From assembly GCA_964034945.1 (NCBI GenBank), contig OZ035961.1, forward strand, positions 74,588,188 to 74,652,187: 64,000 bases of DNA, in the 5' to 3' direction. The notes beneath the pieces are model-generated. The model was not told the DNA's origin and made no database searches. It was given only the letters and a program-made list of their open reading frames with translations. Positions 46,631 through 57,001 of this stretch are shown here, in pieces. The position numbers were made by a program, and so were the translations under genes. Numbering within the stretch: position 1 is the stretch's first letter; each line of letters starts with the position of its first letter. The DNA comes from Chrysopilus asiliformis (Eukaryota; Arthropoda; Insecta; Diptera; Rhagionidae).

Positions 46631-47462
46631 CACCTCTATTCTTGAAAACGGCGTTAGGAGCAAAATCGTAACGCATTCGATTCGATTCGCTACGCAATTG
46701 GTATTCTGGAAAACGCCGGGAGCTTCGCGTTTGGTATATAAAGTATCGCATGGCAACGCGCTGTCAAATATCAGCTGATTTGATTGTTTGTTCTTAATTT
46801 TCAATAAAAGTGAAGTGTTTGAAGTGATTTGCTTCAGGAGCCATGGATTCTACACTGATGTATTGAGGCAAGAGGAGCTGAATTCGTTACGCCAGCAAAA
46901 AAAAATTCTAAGACACTCTTCAGATTTGATGGGCTTAACCGATGAAGCGAAAGTGCATACAAATACTGGGAAACTCATAGATTTATATTTGCAATTTTGT
47001 AGATTCAAAAAAGATTTCCGGTTCCGATCGAATATATTGATTTTCCTCCCACAATAAATTCATCTCTATCGGCGACTTCCTCGTATATCCCTTGGCAATG
47101 TCCGGAATGTTTGTCATTTTTGAAATTAAAAATGCAAACAAGTCTTTGTTTGTAGTGTTTTTCTTTGCACTCCTATTTTAAGGATTCACTGTTAAAATCT
47201 TTCATTTAAACATATAATATTTACCTTACATTTTTGTAAACACTCAATTCAAACGTCAATGAAACGCGAGAAATTTGAAGTGAGTGATTTAACCTCAAAA
47301 AAGTGCTCCCGGCGTATTCAAGAATAACAAAAATCGAATGCGTTGCAATGCGTTATTCCAAATCGAACGTTGATAGCTACTGCGTTTTCAAGAATACCGA
47401 TTGCTCACGATCGAACACTAATCGAGCAAATAAACGTAACGCCGTATTCAAGAATAGAGGTG
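46631..47462. mobile_element. nested element, CACCTCTATTCTTGAA termini, ACT duplication
   Basis: Inverted ends CACCTCTATTCTTGAAAACG and TTCAAGAATAGAGGTG. ACT flanks both sides (46628-46630 and 47463-47465). Further inverted words (CTATTC, CGATTCGATTCG, TTCAAGAATACCG) follow inside. A frame at 46788-47057 is open for 89 residues and contains LRQQKKILRHSSDLMGL, not recognised. GGCAACG...CTGTCAAA...CAGCTGATT at 46750-46785 recurs at 48215-48245 in the outer element. Confidence 0.6.
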
Positions 47463-48833
47463 ACTAAAATTTTCTCGTAATTCCAACGAAATCAATTTTT
47501 TTTTAAAGAATTACGCTATCCGCCGCTTCTCCGCGTATCACATAACGATAAACACATCACAACATGCTCGATTTTACACAATAAATCGGCATAAATCCAA
47601 AACGTTTCCGACATCTATTTCGATTTGTTTTTTTGTTCGGTTTGACGTTTGATATTACCTGATTCAAGGTTTCGTGATTCAAAAATTTCAAAAGGCGCGT
47701 AGATTTGAATTTCAATAAATTTCTGAACTTTGAATTTCATCTTTTGGATTTGTAAGGGTTTTAAGTTCTCAACGAATTATTTGTCGGATCTAAAAGCTTA
47801 GTCTCAGAATAGGGTATTGGAGTAATGTCGATTACATTAACTTTTTAATAAAAAAAAGTTTTCACTAAAATCTGAGCGACGAGCATTAACGCTTCTTTAA
47901 AAAAATCAACGTAATTAATTCATACATACCAACTGTTATTAAGGATATGAATTAAATTAAATTTCCGCGAATTTCCATTTTGTGATTTTAGTGGAATAAA
48001 ATTATGTGCATCAACACATCCATGATTTTAATTCTGGCAACCCCCTGGAATTTCATCCAGCATTTCTGAGCACATACAAAAGCAATTCGTGTGCTTACAA
48101 GGGAATTGAGATAGCTAGATAAGGCTCGGAAAGTTCTTCGCACATCAAAAATATTTGTTCCTCGATTCCTTTCTGTTATTCTGTGCTTTATCTAAATCTC
48201 AATTTTTAATCGCACGGCAACGGATTGTCAAAGACCAGCTGATTATTTTTATGTGATCTTTTAGCTAGTTATTTTGTGAATTTTGAAGTTAAATAAAGAT
48301 TCAACACATTTCTCCACGCCGTGGTGCCTTTTGTGGATGGGCCTAAATTGTGTAGTTTCATTTCTGTGTTATCCCGAAAAAATTTTGTGTCACTTTTTGT
48401 AATGTCTGGGTTTTTGTTCTTTCTTGTGATCGACAATCCGAACTTTTCATTCTTCGTATGGATCTTCTTTGCACTACTATTTGAAATAAAACCCCTTGTT
48501 CATCAAAAATTAAAAAAAAAAGAAATTTGCAACGAGTAATTCTACCCCCAAAATGTTGCTCGATCATACGCAATCGAACAGAAGTGAAACGCAACGGATT
48601 CAAGAATACAAATTTCGGTGGGAGTTCTGTAATGATTTGGGCGGCTTTCACCTACACAGTTAGAAATTTGACCTGTCAGTGTCGAATTTCTTCTAGTCTC
48701 AAAGAAAAGTGTTAATTTTTAACACTTATAAATATCACTTTAGCACCTTTGAAATGTGTAAAAAAATAATAACACATTGAAGTGTGAGGTTTACACCTTG
48801 TTGGGAGTTAACTGATTTTAACACTTTCGAGTA

Positions 48834-49785
48834 GGGCTGACCGGGGTTAGTTGGCTATAGGGGTAAGTAGACTCATTGCGGTTAAGTCAACCACGGTTGA
48901 AAACAAACCTGCGTGAATTGGACTGTTTATTCAGTCGACTGACAGCTATCAGTGAACCAATGTCGTTAGACCACAGTGCTCTTGGAACGAACTGTGAGGG
49001 GAAAAAACCAAATTTCAAGCGTGTGAATGATTTTTTTTCTTGTTAATTAAATTGTTTTGTAGCTTACACTTTCATTGTATTGAACTCGTCAGTGATTTCA
49101 AGTGAAAATTTATGTATGAGTTAACAAGTTAGTGAAGCATTTTCTGACCCATACTTTTTTATTTTTTTTCACGAGCGTGTTAAAAATAAAATGGCGGCTT
49201 GGGGCTAGTTGAGTCACAGTATACTGGGGTTAAATGACTCGATATGAATTACCTATATTTTTTTGTTAATTAATTTTATTTTTTTAAATTAGATGAAATT
49301 TATACCCCGATTGCGAGTGTCGTGTCGTTTTCGACAAGAGTCGTTTTACGTGTTGTTGTTAGTGTTTTTCTACCAACAACAACACGTAAAACGACTCTTG
49401 TCGAAAACGACACGACACTCGCAATCGGGATATTAATTTATGTTAATCTGAAATGTTATTAATTCTTTAAAGAATAAATTTTTTCAGAATTGTTACAGTT
49501 TTTTAATATGTTCCAACACATTTTCCCCATAAAAAGTATAGAGTCAAATAACCCCGTTCACAGAGTCAACAAGCCCCAGACACGGGGTTAGTCGACTCAT
49601 CGAACAACTTTTTTTAAAATGAAAAAAAATATTTGAAACACTTATAATTAGTCAAAATAAAAGATTGACTAAGAAACACAATTGAATAAACCAACCAAAA
49701 ACGTCTTTACTGCACCTGAAATAATTACAGTAAAACTTTTATAAAGTAGATTATAAAAAGTGAATCTACTTGCCCCGGTCTACCC
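48834..49785. mobile_element. nested element with GACCGGGG termini, TA duplication
   Basis: Ends GGGCTGACCGGGG and CCCCGGTCTACCC with TA on both sides (48832-48833 and 49786-49787). The word GGGGTTAGTNGACTC and close variants recur at 48850, 49203, 49234, 49550 and 49586, as subterminal repeats. A 124-bp hairpin lies inside. Non-coding, 952 bp. Confidence 0.75.
49306..49429. repeat. 124-bp essentially perfect hairpin
   Basis: Arm CCCGATTGCGAGTGTCGTGT pairs with ACACGACACTCGCAATCGGG after CGTTTTCGACAAGAGTCGTT/AACGACTCTTGTCGAAAACG and ACGTGTTGTTGTT/AACAACAACACGT. The loop is about 11-13 bases. GC content is high relative to the neighbourhood. No mismatch was seen in the arms. Probably a fold-back MITE. 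Confidence 0.9.
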
Positions 49786-49992
49786 TATCAAACAAATTGG
49801 GACTTGAATGTCTTAAAATGAAATTCTTTATAGATCTGAAGGTAATTGGAAATGATGTAGTACTAAGTTTTATTTTCTTAAAAATAATGTTACTATACAG
49901 AAAGAAAAATATGGCAAATTTAATTAAAACGTCTTGGATAAATTAAATATGGGTTCAAAAAAATATTAAATTAAATTGAATGAAAATTAAAC

Positions 49993-50074
49993 TTGTTATT
50001 ATATTTTTATTTTTTTAATTCAATATTGAAAATATTGAAAATATTGAATTAAAAAAATAAAAATATAATAACAA
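49993..50074. repeat. 82-bp AT hairpin
   Basis: TTGTTATTATATTTTTATTT pairs with AAATAAAAATATAATAACAA, through TTTTAATTCAATATT/AATATTGAATTAAAA, with the tandem AATATTGAAA at the centre. Confidence 0.85.
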
Positions 50075-50100
50075 TTTTAGTTTTCATAAAAAAATGTGAA

Positions 50101-50140
50101 AAAAAAATCGAGTCGAGATCGGGACTCGAACCCGCTCAAC
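50101..50140 (-). repeat. tRNA-like B-box fragment, minus strand
   Basis: On the minus strand GCGGGTTCGAGTCCCG is followed by TCTCGACTCGATTTTTTTTT. GGTTCGAGTCC is a canonical internal promoter B box of tRNA genes, and the T run resembles a Pol III terminator. No A box or acceptor stem was found, so this is a fragment, most likely SINE-derived. Confidence 0.45.
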
Positions 50141-50317
50141 GGATTTTTTTCTGTTTTTAGGGTTTTTTTTTTAAATTTATTATTATTTTTTTTTAAATAA
50201 AAATAATATATTTTAAATAAAAATTATAAATAATAACCATTTTTATTACTAATAATTAATATTGTTAAAAATAAAAACAATAAAAACCATGTTGCATTTT
50301 AACTATGCTCCGCCAAA

Positions 50318-50428
50318 GGAGCAAGCAGCCCAGTAGGCAAGGCGCGCAGAACTCACAAGCGAAAGATGTCAGAAACCAAAAACGCGACGGTTCAAATTCC
50401 ATACGGTGATACACGCGAATTTTTTTTT
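50318..50428 (+). mobile_element. tRNA-derived SINE-like unit
   Basis: An A-box-like AGCAGCCCAGTAGGC (50324-50338) and a B-box-like GGTTCAAATTCC (50389-50400) are 51 bp apart, followed by CGCGAATTTTTTTTT (T run from 50420). The order and ending match the minus-strand fragment at 50101-50140, so the two form an inverted pair. It does not fold into a clean tRNA by eye. Probably a Pol III-derived repeat head. Confidence 0.4.
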
Positions 50429-50592
50429 CTTCTTTTTTATTATTTTTATTCATTTTTTTATTAAAAACAATGAATAATAGTTAGATGCATTTCATGTAAG
50501 TCTTTTAATTCGATAAAAATGAAAAAAAAATTACCAAATTGATTTTGTTTTTCCCAAGACTGATAAGTGTTAAAATTTTTTTAACACTTTAA

Positions 50593-51200
50593 CAGCCTTA
50601 TTAATAAAAAATCCTTAACACGGAGATAACTCTTGTGCTAACTAACTCCGAGATAGCAAACTTATACATTAGTTAACTATTCTTATTAATAAAAATTTTT
50701 CCTCCATATAATAGCTAACTCGTATTTTATTTAAAAATTTAGCTTGAATACGGCAACCCTTGTGCCAAATTGTACCAAAAAATACGAAAATCTTTTACAT
50801 TTGACTCATATTTGGGTTTTTTAAATTCGTTTCCTTGGAGACGGTATTAAAATAGGAGTGAAATTAGTGTTTTTAGTTTAATTGTGATTGACTGCAAAGT
50901 AATTAAAAATGGAAAATTTAACGAAAGCGATCAGAAAATTGGTGTTCAAGTGATAAGGTAATATAATATAGCAACATAAATTGCATTTTTTTAATGGATC
51001 ATTGCTTCTTCCAGTCTTTTTTGCAAGAGTTATGCGCCGTCAAGAGTTATCAACTCCTTAACTCGAGGAAATCGGTATGATAGCTAACACAGAGTTAACT
51101 AACGTCAGTTAACTCTTAAATTTTTTTATTAATAAGAATTTCGAGTTTTCCACTGCGTAAACCATTGATAAAAATTAACTAACGTTTATTAATAAGGCTG
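50593..51200. mobile_element. nested element with CAGCCTTATTAATA termini, TAA duplication
   Basis: Ends CAGCCTTATTAATAAAAA and TTTATTAATAAGGCTG; TAA on both sides (50590-50592 and 51201-51203). TTATTAATAA and TTAACT words recur near both ends. 608 bp. The 3-bp TAA duplication and CAGCC start are shared with the 142-bp MITE at 43256. Confidence 0.75.
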
Positions 51201-51971
51201 TAAGTGTTTATCTAAACTGGCACTTAAAAGTCTCAATGATTCAACACTGAGATCCAGTGCTAAAGTAACACTTTTTTAGGTGTGGACACCATGGAACACA
51301 TAAATGTGTTAAAAATTTCTAACTGTGTACCATAAAAATTACACCGATTTATTAGACTAGGTTTTGATCGACTTCATGGAGCAATTGCCTGAAGGGAGTG
51401 TATTTCAGCAGGACAATGCGTCCATTCACGGTTCCAAATCGACAAAAAAGTGGCCAAATGACAGAAAATACCTGTAATGGACTGGTCAGCTCGATTTCCC
51501 GACCTAAATCCAATAGAAAATCTATGGGGAATTTTATAAAAAAAAAATTTTTTGGCAATTCAAGACAATATTTTATCAAAAAAAAAAGTTTTTGGCAATT
51601 CAAGTCATATAATAACATTACGGGAAGTCTGTAACAGTATTGACGTATTAAAAAAATCTTATATCTAGTATGACAAATGGGATGTTTGAAGTGATAGTAA
51701 ACAAAATAGGAAGTACCCATTACTAACAAAATTTAACTTTCTTTTTTTGTGAGAAAAAACGTTTTTTTTTACTACGCGGAATTATAGAAATTTCGCACTT
51801 TTGAAGTAGAATAATCATATATAAAAAAAGTTATGAATTTATAAGTTATGAACTATTATTATTTTTTTAAATTTAATAAATTATTTAGCAAGTTTTAAGG
51901 CAGTATTTAATTCTAGTTAAAAAAAATTAGAATTTTTTTTTTGTGGAGGTATGGAAATTTCGCTCAGTGTA

Positions 51972-53370
51972 CATAAAAAATTGTTAAAATTTATCAAACC
52001 TCTACACATGAATCAAAAATTCATTAAAATGCGTATTCAAATCTCAGAATCTAGAACAAATTTTTTACAATTATCGCATGAATTTTAATCGATCATCATA
52101 TTACTCATACTGTTAACACACCCGCTACACAGCATGTGAATATGTGTGTATATGCAGAAAACGATCACTAAAATTATACGTAGTGCCGATAAACACATAC
52201 ACACATATGGTATCAAAATATCCACTTTATGGTTTAAATTCTTCAACCAAAATCGTTTCCATAACTCAGCTGCGATTGAAGCAACAGAAATGTCGGCAGG
52301 TTTGATGAAAGTAATAAATTTCTGTGCAACATGAAAAACCGGCTGTCAAATTTACATACCAAAATGTAATTTACAAGAGTCCATGGCTTTTAATGGGCTC
52401 CAGATTCGGTCATAAAGTTCGTCACTGAAACATTATCGACCGGTGATATTGCATGTAAATTTTTATTAAATTCTCCAATAAAAAAACATTAATATCAAAT
52501 GTAGTTTGTTTTAGGAACGCACACAGATAAATCTATTACATGGTTCGCAAACAGCTAAGAAAGACAAGAAAAGAAAAAAAAACATAGCTAAAACTTTTGC
52601 AATATCTTTGCAAATTGTTGAAAATTGCCAATCGAGAGCAAAGCTATACTCATAGTTATGCCAACATTTGTACGCATATGTAGATCAATATTATTATACG
52701 TTGTCTTAACCAATTTATCACAGGAACGTAGCCGCAAATTAATTGGTAAGATAGTATTGATGGGAGGATCAAGGCCATCTCAGTAATTCGAAGAAAAATT
52801 CAGTAAATTTCTGTACTACTAGCAATTTTCTGCATGTACAAAGATCGTTGCCCGCTCTGATTTCATCTTTGCTATAATGTAATTGCGCCTTAAAATAGGT
52901 ACGTGTCCATTCGATTTGACTAAATTGGATGTTACCCAATTACTTTTGGACACTTTAATTATACAGAGCGTTTAACCATTTTTTTCATTCAACAATTGCA
53001 TTCGCTTTCAATTAAAAACCAGTGAGTTTTAATTTATAACCAGATCGATATTTGACTTCAAATCAACAAAATTGTGACTAATTTCATATTATTTATTAAT
53101 TACGATATGTCGCAATATAATCATTCAAACTCGATACAATTTTAATGAATATTCAAACCAGGTGAATTTGTCTTCAGGCCTACCATTTTCAATTTGCAAA
53201 GATGTAATTTTGCCACACATTAACTTGTCTACAAACGATTTTTTATATTTCAAACACAACTGAAATAACTTGATTTCACACGAATCAAATCAAACATATA
53301 ATGGTATCGTTAAAATGATGCAAAATTAAACAACAACAAAATTGAAGTCATCGCAGTGCCTAGGCTTTCT
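51972..53370. other. no gene recognised
   Basis: AT-rich sequence with no supportable gene or element. Confidence 0.5.
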
Positions 53371-53711
53371 GGGACGCTACATGACCTTCATTTGACCGAG
53401 ACTTGAGTATAATTCGCACATTTAGGCTGGAGCACCAAAATATGTCTTGCCACTGCTGGACTGAATTCAAAAACGTGCGATCCGGCTGATTGGAGACAAG
53501 TTTTTGACAGATTTATTATCGTCTCTCGAGCATCGTAGCTCTGTTGGGATACTAAGCATATTCTATAGATATTTCCGTGGGAAATTTTCCACCGAAATTT
53601 CCCAACGTATTCCTCCACGGTATATTTTAACCAGACCCTCTCGTTCGGCTGCAAGCACAACTTCTACCTTAAGCCTCCCCGTTTTCGTACAGAAAAGTTC
53701 AGGAGTTCCTT

Positions 53712-54087
53712 TTTTATAATTGGTGTGACCAATTTGAGGAATATCTCAAAACTTAGGGTTTACTGGTCAATATCTTTTGAATAATATTTGATTCTCTCGA
53801 AACGAATTTCCTATTCATTTGTACCGCCATTTCTCCTGGCGAATGATTGAATATTTTGAAATTTTAATTCAATTAAAACCAAGGAAGGGAAAATTGTGTG
53901 TCAGTCAAGTTTCGGCCCGAAGTGTAGTTGGCCTCATCAGAACAACTGCTACACTTCTGCTATTGATCTGACGACCAGACACAGATAGGAGCGGACGGGG
54001 AAGAGAGATAATTTTGTTCTATATATAGAAATCGACTTTTACTAATGTAATCGTGAATTCTATTGTAGAGCAAATCGTTTTGAACTT
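53712..54087 (-). mobile_element. solo Penelope-like terminal segment with ribozyme candidate
   Basis: A 376-bp insert in the non-LTR element. AGGAGTTCCTT (11 bp) flanks it at 53701-53711 and 54088-54098, and deletion of the insert plus one copy restores the host reading FRSSFIPRSTR. On the minus strand it holds CTATATATAG (TATA-like) upstream of a hammerhead-like fold and ends ATTATAAAAA. Penelope-like elements carry hammerhead ribozymes in their terminal repeats, so I infer a solo terminal segment. No coding region is present to prove the family; a retrozyme-like non-autonomous element is the alternative. Confidence 0.5.
53897..53983 (-). ncRNA. candidate hammerhead ribozyme
   Basis: On the minus strand the three conserved pieces occur in the right order: GTC (53972-53970), CTGATGA (53940-53934) and GAAAC (53913-53909). 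Helix II is GGCC/GGCC. Helix III can form from UGUGUC and GGUC (53983-53978 and 53976-53973) with GACU and GACACA (53906-53897), leaving one bulged base and two unpaired U next to the core. Helix I is weak (AG, then CAA, against UUG then UU). Nine loop bases GAAGTGTAG (53957-53949) are complementary to CTACACTTC (53927-53919) in loop II. The fold supports self-cleavage but is not proof. Confidence 0.45.
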
Positions 54088-54151
54088 AGGAGTTCCTTCA
54101 TTCCGCGATCAACAAGACTTTGGAACGATTTATCATCCGATGTGTTCCCCC

Positions 54152-54982
54152 AAGGGATGGGAAACGTTACCGTAACGTAACGAAATAACGAAATGATTTT
54201 CGGGTTTTTTCTTCAAAATTACGTTATAACGGTATAGAAATTCAATTCCGTTACAATAACGAAAAACGTAAAAATATATTACGTTTTTTCGTTATTTATT
54301 AATTTTTCCTTGTTTTGTTTAGTATTATTTTTTTGTGAAATTTTCCACAAAAATTCATCAAGTAGACCTGCATAAAATATAATTAAAATATTGGAGTAGT
54401 ATTTTTAATCGTATTTTGATTCTAAATCGGATTTTGTTTTGGCCAGATTCCCTCTATTTTTGGAGATACGAAAAAGGAAATCTTTCAGCAACTTTCTTGG
54501 TGTCGAAAATATTTTCTTTTTAGTAACTCCAGAAGTAGAGTGAATTGCGCGAAAGCAAAGTCCGACTCAGAATCACCGACGTCAAAATAGTCTAAAATTC
54601 TATATTTTAGATATTGACCAAAATGTCGCAATTTTTGTTTAATGAACAAAACTTTTGTGCGATTTTTTTTCTTTTATGTTTTTTATTGATTTTTTAACTT
54701 AATAATCACTATTTTATTTATTTTTTTGCTTTTATTTGTATTTTCTTTTTGCTAAGTTTTATTATTTTTCATAGAATTTACTTTTATGAAAACAACTGAA
54801 TTACTTTGTGATAAACTATTATTAAAGTGCGTTTTTTGTTTTCAGTTTCAATAAAATGTGTAACGAAATAATAACGTTATAACGAAACGAAATTAAATTA
54901 TAACGTAACGAAATAAAAGTTTAATTTCGTTGCGTAACGAAATGTATAACGTTACGATTTTTTATTTTGTTTCCCGTCCCTG
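54152..54982. mobile_element. hAT-type element in the non-LTR remnant, 8-bp duplication
   Basis: Left end AAGGGATGGGAAACGTTA, right end inverted TTTCCCGTCCCTG. Flanks GTTCCCCC (54144-54151) and GTTCCCCT (54983-54990) agree at 7 of 8. AACGAAATAACG and TAACGTAACG words crowd both ends. The same left sequence occurs at 18105-18290. No transposase in 831 bp. Confidence 0.8.
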
Positions 54983-55118
54983 GTTCCCCTCGGTCTATAA
55001 CCCGAGAAATTCAAGGAGAACATAAACCGACATTTTCTTTCGTTCTTCCAACCATCCTGAGCTGTGCTTCGGCACTAAAGGGTGTTCACCTAAGCTCTGG
55101 CTGAAACTATAAAAAAAA

Positions 55119-55479
55119 AGTTATTTAACAAAATTTAGGAATCTGGCGACGAAAAAAATACCAATTTGTTTTTTTATTCCATCGTGAGAAAAAAAAGTTC
55201 TTAAAAATCATTAATCAACCAAGAGAAAATTTTGGTTTTAACTATTACACCGGTCGTGGTCCGTTCCAACATTTTTATGTGAACAATTTAAAAATCTTAT
55301 GCTAAAATTTTGGAAACCAATCGACTTCCACAGTTCAACAACTCACCTGTGGAAGTGAACTGGCTCCCTTTTGTTCAACCATGCGCGGTATATGTTTGTG
55401 TAAGTGTTTTCCTGTGATTGCTGAAACTTCGCCTGTAAAACGTTGTAAAACATTATTAATTCCTATCACAGGTGAACTT
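55119..55479. other. no gene recognised
   Basis: Between the two non-LTR remnants. A small hairpin, CTTCCACAG / CTGTGGAAG, lies at 55325-55357. Confidence 0.4.
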
Positions 55480-56848
55480 TGCTCGCCAGAGTCCGGAGAA
55501 AGTTCACTTGGCAAAAAAATTGACTGCAGGTGGAAAACTTTTGTTCTCTAAGTGTTACTTCAACCCTCTGCAAGCACATGCATTACTCAAATTGAGAAAG
55601 GACGGCAAGTCGACTGTATCTATACGGATTTTAGTAAAGCGTTTGACAAATTACCACATAACATGCTGCTCTTTAAATTAGAAAGGTTGGGTTTTGCGCC
55701 ATATTTGTTACAATGGATTAAATCATATTTAAAAAAATAGACTCCAGAAGGTTATGTTTAATTCGTCTTTCTCTGAGGAAGTTGTTGTACTATCTGGTGT
55801 CCCACAAGGTAGCCATCTAGGTCCTTTACTGTTCATTTTATTTATTAACGACCTTTTCTCTATTATTGACCGTGTATCTATTCTTGGCTTTGCCGATGAC
55901 ATCAAACTTTTTAATGTAGTTGTAAGTGTTTCTGGCACCCTTGCTCTGCAAGAAAGCTTAAATATCTTTTCGGTTTGGTGTGAAAAGAACGGCCTGATAT
56001 TAAATAATTCGAAATGTTTAGCTATTCCCTTTAGCCGTAAAACATGCAACATAAGCCACCGATATAAGTTAAACGATGCATTCATATGCAGATCTGACCG
56101 CGTTAAAGACCTAGGTGTGCTCCTTGACGACAAAATGAACTATCAACTTCACGTAAATGAAGTTATAAATCGTACTAATTCTCTGCTGGGTTTTGTCAAA
56201 CGCTGGTTGAAAGAAATTTCTGACCCTTATATACTAAAAATTCTGTATAGTTGCTTTGTTTGACCTGTCCTTGAGTATGCCTGCATTGTATGGATGCCGT
56301 TTTATCAGATTCATATCTCCAGATTTGAAGCTGTCCAAAAACGATTTTTAAGATTTGCATTACGCAATCTTCCATGGAATGATTCCAAACTTTTACCTCC
56401 TTACAGTGACTAATTCTTATTAACTTGATACGTAGGGAAATGTTTTGTGTATTATTTATTAATGATCTGTTGTCCGGTAATGTTCATTCACCTCATCTCC
56501 TAAGTTTGATTAATATTAATTCCCATATTCGTACTCTCAGGAGAAAGCGTTTTATCTGAGATGATTATCATTGTACTAAATACGGTCGTTTTGAACCAAT
56601 GTCAACCATGACAAGATTTTATAATTAAAACTTTAGTCATTAGATTTCAATATTAACGGAAACATGTTAAAAAAATTATTTACTCTCTATGAGGACTTTG
56701 TATTTATATTAATTTTTTTTTCTTGTACATTGTATACTACATTGTTAATTCATTTTTAGTTTATTGTTACATATTTAGATTGTTAAACAATTATATTTCT
56801 AAGTCAGATGGTCATATGTACCTGTTGGTAAATAAATAAATAAATAAA
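55480..56848 (+). pseudogene. non-LTR retrotransposon, reverse transcriptase part (Jockey/CR1-like)
   Basis: Reverse transcriptase blocks read in order: EKGRQVDCIYTDFSKAFDKL (catalytic D in YTDFSKAFD, about 55590-55650), FKLERLGFAPYLLQWIKSYL, then, after a frameshift near 55740, VVLSGVPQGSHLGPLLFILF, FADDIKLF (the F/YADD active site, 55889-55912), NSKCLAIPFSRK, KDLGVLLDDKMNY and LGFVKRWLKE. A TGA at 56261-56263 breaks F V * P V L E Y where the family has Arg. The frame then continues with QIHISRFEAVQKRFLRFALR. The tail is (TAAA)n at 56829-56848. The endonuclease and gag-like parts are missing: 5' truncated and dead. The enzyme copied RNA at a nicked target. Confidence 0.85.
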
Positions 56849-56888
56849 ACCAAAAGTTGACGGCTTAAATAAGTCAAGTGTAAAGCCT

Positions 56889-57001
56889 GCCCAATTCAGA
56901 CTAAGGATTGCGATTACAATTGAGCTTTGTCGACCAATGAGATCAAAGTTTTCATGTATCTATCGTTGAAAGCTTTGATCTCATTAGTCGTAATCGTAAT
57001 C
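56889..57001. mobile_element. left part of a hairpin MITE split by the P element
   Basis: GCCCAATTCAGACTAAGGAT begins the left arm. The end of this part (CTTTGATCTCATTAGTCGTA) pairs with AATGAGATCAAAG inside it, and the missing terminal arm, CGTTAGTCTGATTTGGGC, is found beyond the P element at 60170-60187. Joined, the MITE is about 130 bp. Confidence 0.75.

Larger units (their letters stand above)
45873..48608. mobile_element. element carrying a THAP-like exon, with a sibling element nested inside
   Basis: The left edge CACCTATCATGGCTATTCTG...GATTCGATTCGC...CAATTAGTATTTTGGAA parallels, word by word, the left edge of the smaller element at 46631 (CACCTCTATTCTTGAA...GATTCGATTCGC...CAATTGGTATTCTGGAA). 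The right edge GGATTCAAGAATA mirrors that of the smaller one. Inside both edges ACAGAATAACAGAA occurs inverted (45968 and 48172). Coordinates are approximate. A single THAP-type exon at 46477-46580 suggests that the element once encoded a THAP-domain protein. Confidence 0.4.
48655..51327. mobile_element. 2.7-kb non-autonomous element inside Tc1, TA duplication
   Basis: Ends CACAGTTAGAAATTT and AAATTTCTAACTGTG, flanked by TA (48653-48654 and 51328-51329). Removing it restores a continuous ...AAFTYHKNY reading in the host Tc1. Near both ends AACACTT/AAGTGTTAA words repeat. It contains further elements at 48834-49785 and 50593-51200, plus hairpins and tRNA-like pieces between them. No transposase. 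Confidence 0.8.
48609..51969 (+). pseudogene. Tc1-type transposase remnant split by a 2.7-kb insertion
   Basis: Left piece (48609-48654): FGGSSVMIWAAFTY, the Tc1 block between the first and second catalytic Asp. Right piece (from 51328): GFDRLHGAIA in one frame, PEGSVFQQDNASIHGSKSTK (second Asp) in another, then MDWSARFPDLNPIENLWGIL (catalytic Glu) and decayed C-terminus. The 3' end GAAATTTCGCTCAGTG at 51954-51969 with TA at 51970-51971 is a plausible right terminus. The N-terminal half is missing: the left side abuts the element ending near 48608. Frameshifts and stops make it inactive. Confidence 0.75.
53372..55118 (+). pseudogene. non-LTR retrotransposon 3' end (Jockey-like), twice interrupted
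   Basis: Plus strand, 5'-truncated. Readable blocks in order: PRLEYNSHI, AGAPKYVLPLLD, IQKRAIRLIGDKFLTDLL, LEHRSSVGILSIFYRYFRGK, IPPRYILTRPSRSA (to 53700), then after an insertion SSFIPRSTRLWNDLSSDVFP (54091-54151), then after a second insertion PEKFKENINRHFLSFFQPS and an A-run near 55118. This is the segment C-terminal to the reverse transcriptase in Jockey/CR1-type elements. In-frame stops sit at 53423-53425 (where Trp is expected) and 53462-53464 (where Arg is expected). Interrupted at 53712-54087 and 54152-54982. Confidence 0.8.

Noticed and set aside
50318..50428. Functional tRNA gene
   Set aside because: A and B boxes are only approximate and no seven-base acceptor stem or anticodon arm could be formed by eye.
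51352..51729. 125-residue minus-strand frame
   Set aside because: Antisense to the Tc1 remnant; the plus strand carries the QQDN and NPIEN motifs.
53388..53660. 90-residue minus-strand frame
   Set aside because: The plus strand encodes the non-LTR C-terminal region; this is its antisense.
55729..56133. 134-residue minus-strand frame
   Set aside because: Antisense shadow of the reverse transcriptase.
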